64,000 bases of DNA from Streptosporangium amethystogenes (GTDB taxonomy: Bacteria; Actinomycetota; Actinomycetes; Streptosporangiales; Streptosporangiaceae): contig NZ_JOEQ01000023.1 of the NCBI RefSeq assembly GCF_000721075.1, forward strand, positions 62,001-126,000, given 5' to 3'. Position 1 is the stretch's first letter, and every line of letters starts with the position of its first letter. The translations under genes and the position numbers were made by a program. The notes below the pieces were generated by a model, which saw only the letters and a program-made list of their open reading frames with translations, ran no database searches and had not been told where the DNA came from. Of the stretch, positions 35,448 through 43,158 are shown piece by piece.

Positions 35448-35489
35448 GCCCCGCCCCTCTTCTCTCACCGCGGGGAAGAGGGGCGGGGC
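35448..35489. promoter_or_regulatory. Strong GC hairpin upstream of the STAND gene
   Basis: Two perfect 15-nt arms (GCCCCGCCCCTCTTC and its complement) around a 12-nt loop. The right arm is partly repeated at about 35502-35520 (GAAGAGCGGCGGGGCT). It lies between the start of the small minus-strand gene and the start of the plus-strand STAND gene. It could act as a terminator, an RNA switch with two competing right arms, or a binding site. Confidence 0.5.
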
Positions 35490-35595
35490 TTGTCTCTCCA
35501 TGGAGAAGAGCGGCGGGGCTTGGCGACGCCTGAGACAGCCGAAAGCCCAGCGGGTACGATGCGAGGGCAGGTTTCCGCGACCCCCGTGAGGCGCC

Positions 35596-37707
35596 ATGAC
35601 AACGCCAGCAGGATGGCGGCGAGACGGCAATCTCCCCAACGAGCTGACCAGCTTCGTGGGGCGCACCAGGTTGCTCACCACGCTCAGGCAGCGGTTGGGC
35701 GAGCACCGCCTGGTCACGGTGACCGGTATCGGAGGGGTCGGCAAGTCACGCACCGCCCTGCGGATCGCGCACCTGATGCGCAGCCAGTTCAAGGACGGCG
35801 TCTGGTTCGCCGACCTGGCCCGCCTCCAGGACTCGGGGATGGTGCGCCACACGATCACCTCGGCCCTCGGGATCGCCGACCAGTCCGCCCGCTCGGCGGA
35901 CGAGACGCTGATCGAGTGGCTGGGCGACCGCGAGATCCTCCTGATCATCGACACCTGCGAGCACCTGGTCGACGCGTGCGCCGCGCTCTTCGAGGACCTG
36001 CTCCGCAGCGCCAAGGGCCTGACCATCCTGGCGACCAGCCGCCAGTCGCTGAACGCCAGGGGCGAGTACACGGTCACCATCCCGCCGTTGACCGTCCCCG
36101 GCGACTCCCCGGGCGAGGACGTCTTCACCAACGAGGCGGTTCAGCTCTTCGTCGCGCGGGCCAGTGCGGTGGTGCCCAACTTCATGCTGGACGAGGGCAA
36201 CATCGGCCCGGTGGCCGAACTCTGCCGCCGTCTCGACGGCATCCCGCTCGCCATCGAGCTGGCCGCGGTCCGGATGCGCGCGCTCTCCGTGGAGCAGATC
36301 CTCGGCCTGCTGGCCGACCGGTTCAGCCTGCTCGCGGGGGCCAGCCGCACCGCACTGCCCAGGCACCAGACGCTGAGGGCCGCGATCGGCTGGAGCCACG
36401 AGCTGTGCGAGCCGGCCGAGCGGCTCCTGTGGGCACGGCTGTCGGTCTTCGCGGGAGACTTCGAGCTCGATGCCGCCCGCTACGTCTGCTCAGGGGACAG
36501 TCTCCCCTCAGAGGACATCATGGACCTCATCTCCAGCCTGGTGGAGAAGTCGATCCTGCTGAGCAACGGCACGCCGTCCGGGCACCGCTACCAGCTGATC
36601 GACACCCTGCGGCAGTACGGCGAGGAGTGGCTGGACAAGCTCGGCGAGCGCGACCGGATCAGGGAGAAGCACCGCGACTACTACCTGCAGCTGGCCTCAA
36701 GGAGCGAGGACGCCTGGTCGGGCGCCCGCCAGGTCTACTGGTACGTCAGAATGCGCCACGAGCACGACAACATCCGCGTCGCGCTCGACTACTGCCTGCG
36801 CACCCCCGGCGAGGTGCAGTCCGGGCTGAAGCTGCTGTCCTCCCTGTGGTTCATGTGGGTCGCCTGCGGGCTGGCCCGCGAGGGCAGGCTCTATCTGGAG
36901 AAGACCCTGGATCTGGCCCGCCAGCCGAGCACCGAGCGGTGCAAGGCGCTCTGGGTGCTGTCCTACATCAACAGCGCGCAGGGCAACATCAGCGGTGCCA
37001 TCGAGGCCGCGGAGCAGTGCAGCTCGGACGCCGTCAGGGTCGGCGACTCGGGCGCGGTCATCCTGGCCACCAAGATGCTCGGCACCGCCGCCTTCCTCCA
37101 GAACGACCTGCAGAAGGCGAGCGCGCTGCTGGGCGTGGCGATCGAGTTCCACAAGAGCGGGCGGGAGCTCAACCCGGGTCTGCTCCCCTCGATCGTCGAG
37201 CTGTCCATGGTGCTGCTCATCCAGAACGAGCCGGCCGAGGCCGAGGTGCTGCTGCGCGACTGCATCGCGGTCTGCACCCAGCGCGGCGAGCTGTGGCTGC
37301 GCTCGTACGCCATCTACGCGCTCGCCAGCGTGTGCCAGGCGATGGGCCGCTCGCCCGAGGCCACCTCGAACGCCCGTGAGGCACTCCGCCTCAAACGCTA
37401 CTTCCACGACGTGCTCGGCATCGGCCTGGCGATCGAGGTGGTCGCCAGGCAGGCGCTGGAGGACGGCCAGCCGGTGCTCGCCTCCCTGCTGATGGGCGGT
37501 GGTCAGGCCAACTGGCGGACCTTCGGGATGCCGCAGATGGGCTCCCCGTTCTTCAACTCCGAGCACGACCGCTGCGTCAAGGAGTGCAGGCGCATCCTCG
37601 GCGACGAGGCACACGAGGAGGCCTTCTCCCGGGGCAGGAAGCTGAACCTGGAGGAGCTGATCGTCCTCGCGCTCGGAGACCACGAGGACGGTCAGGTCTC
37701 CGGGTGA
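35596..37707 (+). CDS. STAND/NB-ARC ATPase with C-terminal repeats, no DNA-binding domain
   Basis: 703 aa. The N-terminus begins with NLPNELTSFVGR, then Walker A GIGGVGKSRTAL, Walker B ILLIIDTCEHL, and LATSRQSL (sensor). GIPLAIELAA is the GxP motif of the AfsR/LuxR-type NTPases. About 330-700 is helical, TPR-like. Relatives of this type usually end in a LuxR helix-turn-helix or start with an OmpR-type domain; neither is seen here, and the protein ends at LNLEELIVLALGD, just where the HTH usually begins. It may thus be a truncated regulator or a signalling ATPase that binds partners. It is nearly end-to-end with the convergent terpene synthase gene. Confidence 0.85.
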   Translation: MTTPAGWRRDGNLPNELTSFVGRTRLLTTLRQRLGEHRLVTVTGIGGVGKSRTALRIAHLMRSQFKDGVWFADLARLQDSGMVRHTITSALGIADQSARSADETLIEWLGDREILLIIDTCEHLVDACAALFEDLLRSAKGLTILATSRQSLNARGEYTVTIPPLTVPGDSPGEDVFTNEAVQLFVARASAVVPNFMLDEGNIGPVAELCRRLDGIPLAIELAAVRMRALSVEQILGLLADRFSLLAGASRTALPRHQTLRAAIGWSHELCEPAERLLWARLSVFAGDFELDAARYVCSGDSLPSEDIMDLISSLVEKSILLSNGTPSGHRYQLIDTLRQYGEEWLDKLGERDRIREKHRDYYLQLASRSEDAWSGARQVYWYVRMRHEHDNIRVALDYCLRTPGEVQSGLKLLSSLWFMWVACGLAREGRLYLEKTLDLARQPSTERCKALWVLSYINSAQGNISGAIEAAEQCSSDAVRVGDSGAVILATKMLGTAAFLQNDLQKASALLGVAIEFHKSGRELNPGLLPSIVELSMVLLIQNEPAEAEVLLRDCIAVCTQRGELWLRSYAIYALASVCQAMGRSPEATSNAREALRLKRYFHDVLGIGLAIEVVARQALEDGQPVLASLLMGGGQANWRTFGMPQMGSPFFNSEHDRCVKECRRILGDEAHEEAFSRGRKLNLEELIVLALGDHEDGQVSG

Positions 37708-37708
37708 G

Positions 37709-38698
37709 TCACCCGGCGGGCTGTTCCTCCTGCTGCCAGGCCGTCGTATAGCGGGAACTGGTCAGCGAGTAGTCGACGCTGCCACTGATCCAGAACTCCA
37801 GGCCGCGCACGTAGGCGAGCACCGCCTCGGAGCCGAGTCTCTCCAGGGAGGGGCGCAGCGCCACCATGTCGGCGATGGCCCGGTTGCGCATGGCGCCGAT
37901 CGCCTCCATCGCCTGCTGCCGGGAGTAGCCCCGGTGTCTGGCGAGCACGCTCACCAGGTTGTTTCGGGAGTTGACCCCCTCGCTCTCCTTGGCGTAGGAG
38001 ATGAGGTCGTTGTCCCAGACCACCACGTCGTTGGCGCTCTCGGTGATCGCCTTGACGTCGGGGTGGCGCCACTCCTCGGGGGTGAGGGCGCGTCCGCTCG
38101 CGACGTCGATGAGGGCGAAGACCGTGAGCATGGCACCGGTGCGCCGCCGCATGAAGAGGTAGTCGTCCACCTGCGGGACCACATCGGCCTCGCAGTTGGC
38201 GGCCTCCCACACCTGGGCGAAGAGGTAGTCCTTGGTAACGGAGCACCAGCGGTCGAGCTGGTCGTCGTCCCCGTATTTGGCGATCCTGCCCTTGATCTCC
38301 AGGAGCGTCCTGGCGAAGACGTCGTCGACCTGCTGCCCGGCCTCCAGGTCGTCGAGGACGGTGAACAGCCGGGGCAGAGCGCGGGTTATCTCACCTGCGC
38401 CGCGGCCCGACTCGCAGAAGGCGTCGTCGAAGGCGAACAGCCACACGCACCAGTCGGTCACCAGGCGGAGCATGTGGTGCTCGGCGTAGGGATACGTACG
38501 GGCCCCCAGCCAGCCGTACTTCGCCCGCCGATAGCGCTCCACGGTCTCGGCATCCTCCAGGATGCCGGTGCCCACCAGCCAGTCGAGGGTCTCGGCGTTG
38601 ACCCTTTCGACATGTGGGCTGACCTCGCTGGGAAAGGGACAGGGTAAAGGGGGGACGCGAAGCGGTAGGCCTGACCTACGCGTAGTAGTAGTTCCCAC
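37709..38698 (-). CDS. Class I terpene synthase
   Basis: 329 aa, typical size for bacterial sesquiterpene or monoterpene cyclases. Metal-binding residues are visible: the acidic motif FAFDDAFCE (Asp91, Asp92, Glu96), the NSE triad NDLISYAKE (Asn230, Ser234, Glu238) and SSRY near residue 318. It ionises a prenyl diphosphate (probably farnesyl or geranyl) and cyclises it. The product cannot be read. No P450, prenyltransferase or other terpene gene is near, so it is an orphan cyclase. GTG start; it lies 71 nt downstream of the ankyrin gene on the same strand, across an AT-rich gap likely to hold its promoter. Confidence 0.9.
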   Translation of the reverse strand: MGTTTTRRSGLPLRVPPLPCPFPSEVSPHVERVNAETLDWLVGTGILEDAETVERYRRAKYGWLGARTYPYAEHHMLRLVTDWCVWLFAFDDAFCESGRGAGEITRALPRLFTVLDDLEAGQQVDDVFARTLLEIKGRIAKYGDDDQLDRWCSVTKDYLFAQVWEAANCEADVVPQVDDYLFMRRRTGAMLTVFALIDVASGRALTPEEWRHPDVKAITESANDVVVWDNDLISYAKESEGVNSRNNLVSVLARHRGYSRQQAMEAIGAMRNRAIADMVALRPSLERLGSEAVLAYVRGLEFWISGSVDYSLTSSRYTTAWQQEEQPAG

Positions 38699-38769
38699 TC
38701 CTCAAGGATGGCTGAAGGACGATAGTTTTCCTATACATCGGTAAACACCTGGATATCGCAATTTTCAGG

Positions 38770-39162
38770 TTAATGACCGAACCATTTCAGATATTCGTCC
38801 TGGCCGAATATCCGGGCCGTGTCCGTCGCCGAGGGAGTTCTGGCATCCGGGTCGGCACCGGCCGAAAGGAGCGCCCTGATCACGTCGGGCTCCTTCTTGA
38901 AGACCGCACCCGCCAGCGGCGTCTGCCCCCGGTCGTTGGCCCTGCCTGGGTCGGCGCCCAGCGCGGCGAGTGCCCGGACCGTCTCGGCGTGGCCGTGGTA
39001 GGCGGCGAGCATCAGCAGTGTGTCGCCCTTGTCGTTGGTGAGGTCGGCGGGAACCCCTGCCTCGACATAGGCGCGGAGCGTCTCCGTCTCACCGGCTCTC
39101 GCCAGGTCGAACAGACGGGTTGCGAACCCCTCAAGCTCAGGGTCAGGCTGCATGTGACCCAT
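38770..39162 (-). CDS. Ankyrin-repeat protein
   Basis: 130 aa with about three ankyrin repeats (GDTLLMLAAYHGHAETVRAL, GQTPLAGAVFKKEPDVIRAL and flanking). Probably cytoplasmic; no signal or membrane segment. Such small ankyrin proteins mediate protein contacts; no partner is evident. ATG 39153 is an alternative start. It precedes the terpene synthase on the same strand. Confidence 0.85.
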   Translation of the reverse strand: MGHMQPDPELEGFATRLFDLARAGETETLRAYVEAGVPADLTNDKGDTLLMLAAYHGHAETVRALAALGADPGRANDRGQTPLAGAVFKKEPDVIRALLSAGADPDARTPSATDTARIFGQDEYLKWFGH

Positions 39163-39263
39163 TGTGCCCCGATAGGGTGCCTGTGATCGCCGAGGGCATC
39201 CGGAATTCAGCGGGCCCCCCGTGGGTTGGGCTGAAGAGACGATCGACGAAAGGCTGGAAAACG

Positions 39264-40172
39264 GTGTTCGACCCGACGGATCTCTACCGGCTCAGTGGAG
39301 ACGTCCCTGAGCTGACCGATCCGGTGCTGCTCTACCACTTCGACGGGTTCGTGGACGCCGGTGGCGCCGGACGGCTCGCCATCACCCATCTGCTCGACGA
39401 GCTGGAGCACCGGGTTGTGGCGACCTTTGACGTGGACCGCCTGCTCGACTACCGCTCCCGGCGGCCCACCATGACCTTCGACAGCGACCACTGGGTGGCC
39501 GTGGAGAGCCCCGAGCTCACGCTGCACCTCGTCCATGACAGCATGGACACACCGTTCCTGCTGCTCAGCGGCCCCGAGCCGGACCGCGAGTGGGAGCTGT
39601 TCACCTCTGCCGTCGAAATGCTGGCCACCCGGCTGGGTATCGGCAGACTGGTGACCTTCCACGGCATCCCGATGGCCGTCCCGCACACCCGCCCGCTGGG
39701 CGTCACCGGACATGCCAGCCGGCCCGAACTCGTCGCCGGTCAGACCAGCGCCTTCGGCAAGGTCCAGGTGCCCGGCAGCGTGACCGCGCTGATCGAGCTC
39801 CGGCTCGGCGCCAAGGGGCACGACGCCCTCGGCTACGCCGTGCACGTTCCGCATTACCTGGCGCAGGCCGAATACCCCTCGGCCGCGGTGACCGCGCTGG
39901 AGGCGGTCACCAAGAGCACCGGGCTGGTGTTCCCGCTGGAAGGCCTGCGCGAGGCCGCAGGGAAGACCGACGCCGAGATCGCCGAGCAGATCGAGGCCTC
40001 CCAGGAGCTGTCCACCGCCATCACCGGCCTGGAACAGCAGTACGACGCGTTCGCCGCGGGCGCCGAGCGCGAGAGCCTGATGGCCGAGTCCGCGGAGATG
40101 CCGACCGGCGACGAGCTCGCCGCCCAGTTCGAGGCGTTCCTGGCCGAACGCGACGAACATCGCGGTGACTGA
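39264..40172 (+). CDS. PAC2 family protein
   Basis: 302 aa. It begins VFDPTDLYRLSGDVPEL, then LLYHFDGFVDAGGAG, typical of actinobacterial PAC2 (proteasome-assembly-chaperone-like) proteins. The GTG at 39264 is chosen from the family N-terminus. An in-frame GTG at 39183, 5 nt after TAGGGT, would make a longer, leaderless product. The biochemical role in bacteria is not established. It overlaps the next gene by 8 nt. Confidence 0.85.
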   Translation: MFDPTDLYRLSGDVPELTDPVLLYHFDGFVDAGGAGRLAITHLLDELEHRVVATFDVDRLLDYRSRRPTMTFDSDHWVAVESPELTLHLVHDSMDTPFLLLSGPEPDREWELFTSAVEMLATRLGIGRLVTFHGIPMAVPHTRPLGVTGHASRPELVAGQTSAFGKVQVPGSVTALIELRLGAKGHDALGYAVHVPHYLAQAEYPSAAVTALEAVTKSTGLVFPLEGLREAAGKTDAEIAEQIEASQELSTAITGLEQQYDAFAAGAERESLMAESAEMPTGDELAAQFEAFLAERDEHRGD

Positions 40173-41211
40173 GCTGCGCGTCGGCCTCGTCGGGTACGGC
40201 GTGGCGGGGGCGTTCTTCCATGCCCCGCTGATCGCCGCGACCCCCGGTATGCGACTGTCCGCGGTGGTCACCGGTGACCCCGGCCGGGCCGCCGAGGCCT
40301 CGGGGAAGTACGGTGCGCGGGTGGTCGGCGACGCCGCCGACCTGTGGAACGGCGCCGACCCGGTCGACCTGGTCGTGATCGCCTCCCCCAACCGCACCCA
40401 CGTCCCGCTGGCGGAGGTCGCCCTGAGGGCCGGCCTGCCGGTCGTGGTGGACAAGCCGCTGGCCGCGACCGCCGGACAGGCGCGCGGCCTGGTGGAGCTG
40501 GCGCGCGCGAGGGGCCTGATGCTGACCGTGTTCCAGAACCGGCGCTGGGACGGCGACTTCCTGACGCTCGGACGGCTGGTCTCGGCGGGCGAGCTCGGCG
40601 AGGTCACCCGGCTGGAGTCGCGCTTCGAGCGCTGGCGGCCGGTGCCGAAGGGCGGCTGGCGCGAGACGGGCGGCACCGACGAGGTCGCCGGACTGCTCTA
40701 CGACCTCGGCAGCCACCTGGTCGACCAGGCTCTGCGCCTGCTCGGCCCGGTCGTCGACGTCTACGCCGAGTCGGACGTGCGGCGCCCGGGGGTGACCGCC
40801 GACGACGACACCTTCATCGCCCTGTCCCACTCGGGCGGGGCCCGCTCCCACCTGTGGGCCGGCGCGGTCACCTCCCGGCTGGGCCCCCGATTCCGGGTGC
40901 TCGGCTCGCGGGCGGGCTACCTGAAGTACGGGCTGGACGTGCAGGAGGAGCAGCTGCGCGCCGGTCTCACCCCCGCCTCTTTTGGCTTCGGTGTGGAGCC
41001 TCCGGAGCGGTGGGGCACCCTCGGCACCGACGACGACAACCGCGCCGTCCCCACCGAACCCGGCGGCTACGCCGGGTTCTACCCGGCCGTGGCCGCCTGT
41101 CTGCGCCGGGGCGCTCCGCCGCCGGTCGGCCCCGAGGAGGTCGTCGAGGCTCTCACCGTGCTGGAGGCGGCCCGGCGCTCGGCCGCCGAGCGCCGGGTCG
41201 TCACCCTCTGA
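40165..41211 (+). CDS. GFO/IDH/MocA family oxidoreductase
   Basis: 348 aa. The N-terminal Rossmann fold has GLVGYGVAGAFFHAPLI, and VVDKPLAATAGQAR carries the EKP-like motif (here DKP) with the conserved Lys. The C-terminal domain has GLLYDLGSHLVDQALRL, containing the family's D-x-G-x-H active-site motif. Uses NAD(P) on sugars, inositols or related substrates. GTG start overlapping the PAC2 stop; probably co-transcribed although functionally unrelated. Confidence 0.92.
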   Translation: MTELRVGLVGYGVAGAFFHAPLIAATPGMRLSAVVTGDPGRAAEASGKYGARVVGDAADLWNGADPVDLVVIASPNRTHVPLAEVALRAGLPVVVDKPLAATAGQARGLVELARARGLMLTVFQNRRWDGDFLTLGRLVSAGELGEVTRLESRFERWRPVPKGGWRETGGTDEVAGLLYDLGSHLVDQALRLLGPVVDVYAESDVRRPGVTADDDTFIALSHSGGARSHLWAGAVTSRLGPRFRVLGSRAGYLKYGLDVQEEQLRAGLTPASFGFGVEPPERWGTLGTDDDNRAVPTEPGGYAGFYPAVAACLRRGAPPPVGPEEVVEALTVLEAARRSAAERRVVTL

Positions 41212-41281
41212 GGAGACCTGACGACGCACCACCGCTCGACATCCGGAGGCGCGGGCCGGTCGCACGATCTGACAGAGGTCC

Positions 41282-42079
41282 TCAGTCGCGCAGGCGGGCG
41301 CGGAGGAGACCGGAGTCGTTCTCGCTCCAGCCGTGCGAGGCGAGCCATTCGAGCGGGCCGCCGAACCGGTTGTCCAGGACGTGCAGGAACTGCTCGATGT
41401 ACTCGGGCCTCGGACGGTGGTCGTCGGCCGGGCGGTTGTCGAGGTCGTCACGGTAGGTGGCGCTGGAACGCAGCCGGGCCAGGATGCCCTCCAGGCGGTC
41501 ACCCGTGGCGATGTAGTCGGCGACGATCGCCTCACGGGTGGCACCGGCGACCTCCAGCGCGAGGGCGCTGACGACACCGGTGCGGTCCTTGCCCGCCGCG
41601 CAGTGCACAAGGGCCGCGCCGTCGTCGCGGGCCATGGCGCGCAGGGCCGCCAGGACCGAATCGGGACGGTCGCGGAGGTAGGCGTAGTAGTAGCCGGTCA
41701 CCCGCAACTCGGCGAGGTCCTCCTCGTCCCGCGCCGTCCAGGGCAGCACCCTGTCACCCTCGATGGTGTCGGCCTCGACATCGGTGTATCTGCCGCCCTC
41801 AGCGAACAGGGTGAGGTGGTGGATGTTCACCTCCGGCACCCCGGTGAGCGGCCCCGGCCCCTCCAGGCGCACCTCGGGACCCGAGCGCAGGTCGACGACG
41901 TTGCGGAGCTTCAGGTCTGCGACGAGCAGCTGAATGTCCCGCTCGGTCAGATGCTGCAGGTTGTCGGCCCGGTAGATGCGGCCGAAGCGTGTGGTCTCGC
42001 CGTCCACCGTGGCGAGCCCGCCGAGGTCGCGTACGTTGACGGCACCTTCAAGATCAATCCAACGCGTGAAGTCGTTCAT
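41282..42079 (-). CDS. Tyrosine-protein-phosphatase-like (MptpB/DSP type)
   Basis: 265 aa. Active-site loop HCAAGKDRTG with Cys160; the KDRTG form is that of atypical phosphatases such as MptpB that can act on phosphotyrosine, phosphoserine or phosphoinositides. The N-terminal NVRDLGGL is typical for the family. ATG 42079 is preferred over a TTG at 42088. Single gene, divergent from the membrane protein that follows. Substrate unknown. Confidence 0.88.
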   Translation of the reverse strand: MNDFTRWIDLEGAVNVRDLGGLATVDGETTRFGRIYRADNLQHLTERDIQLLVADLKLRNVVDLRSGPEVRLEGPGPLTGVPEVNIHHLTLFAEGGRYTDVEADTIEGDRVLPWTARDEEDLAELRVTGYYYAYLRDRPDSVLAALRAMARDDGAALVHCAAGKDRTGVVSALALEVAGATREAIVADYIATGDRLEGILARLRSSATYRDDLDNRPADDHRPRPEYIEQFLHVLDNRFGGPLEWLASHGWSENDSGLLRARLRD

Positions 42080-42239
42080 CGCCGCCAAGTTTATACGCCC
42101 CTTTACGTATGGCCAGTTAACACATAGGACCTATTTCCGTAATTGCCGATGTCCATGTACCGCGTCCGTAAATGCACCGCATTTTTCTCGATGAGGAAGA
42201 GTGAGGGTGCCCGTCCGTGCCCTGATGCAAGGAGGTCGC

Positions 42240-43112
42240 GTGGATCCGAGGAGACGCTCCCCGCATCTGCTGATCGATCCGGCTCTGCCCGACTCGATCT
42301 CCTCGGTCCTGCGCGCCGGCCCGCAGGCGCTGCGCGCGGCCCGGCTGGGACAGGTCCCCCGGGCCTGGATACCCGATCCCGTCAAGGCCCTCGCGATCGC
42401 CGGGCTCATGCTGCTCATGATGTGGCTGAGCAGCACGGGAGGCTTCCTCGCCGCCCTCATCCTGATCTTCATCGCCGCGCTGCGCGGCCTGAGCGACGAC
42501 CCCCGGAGCCTACGCGAGCGGCGGCGCGTCCGGCTGGCCGTGGAGCACGGCGACCGGTTCATCCTGCCCGAGGATCTCGACGCCGACTGCGGCGACCTGC
42601 TCCGCCGCGCGCAGGACGCCACCAAGACGGTGCTCGACTCCTGGATCAACCGGGCGGGACTGCTCGACACGATCGACAACATGGTGACGCTACCCGCCCA
42701 GACCTGGCAGATCGCCACGAGACTGGTGCGGTTGTCAAAGCTGAGGGCCGAGCACCACCGGCTCGTACCGGACGCGCCCCCGCCGGAGGTGGCCGAGGCG
42801 TTCACCCCCTATGTCGGGGCGATGAAGGCCGCCGAGAGCTCGCTGACCAGGCGGATCCGCGCGCTGGAGGAGTACGCCAGGCAGGTCCACCGGGCCGACG
42901 GTCTCTACCTCGCCCACCGGCAGCTTCAGGTGCTCGCCGAACGGACCCCGCAGTACGAGGCGCTGGTCGCCGAGACGGCGGAGGACGCGCCGGCCATCCC
43001 CGACCTGGAACGCCTGACCGAGCAGGCCCGGCAGATCGGCGAGTTGTTCCACCGGAGCATCGACGAGGCCCGCGACGCCGCCAGGCACCTGCTGACGGCC
43101 ACCGACTCCTGA
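42240..43112 (+). CDS. Hypothetical membrane-anchored coiled-coil protein
   Basis: 290 aa. GTG 42240 is chosen because AAGGAGG precedes it. One or two membrane segments (about 45-85: ALAIAGLMLLMMWLSSTGG and FLAALILIFIAALRGL) are followed by a cytoplasmic-looking helical region rich in Arg/Glu/Ala to the C-terminus, with likely coiled coil around 170-280. I recognise no family. Possibly a scaffold or stress protein; no function is claimed. Confidence 0.75.
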   Translation: MDPRRRSPHLLIDPALPDSISSVLRAGPQALRAARLGQVPRAWIPDPVKALAIAGLMLLMMWLSSTGGFLAALILIFIAALRGLSDDPRSLRERRRVRLAVEHGDRFILPEDLDADCGDLLRRAQDATKTVLDSWINRAGLLDTIDNMVTLPAQTWQIATRLVRLSKLRAEHHRLVPDAPPPEVAEAFTPYVGAMKAAESSLTRRIRALEEYARQVHRADGLYLAHRQLQVLAERTPQYEALVAETAEDAPAIPDLERLTEQARQIGELFHRSIDEARDAARHLLTATDS

Positions 43113-43158
43113 GGCCCCGGACGCGCTCTCGGCCCGATGAACGTACGCCGGGGGACGC

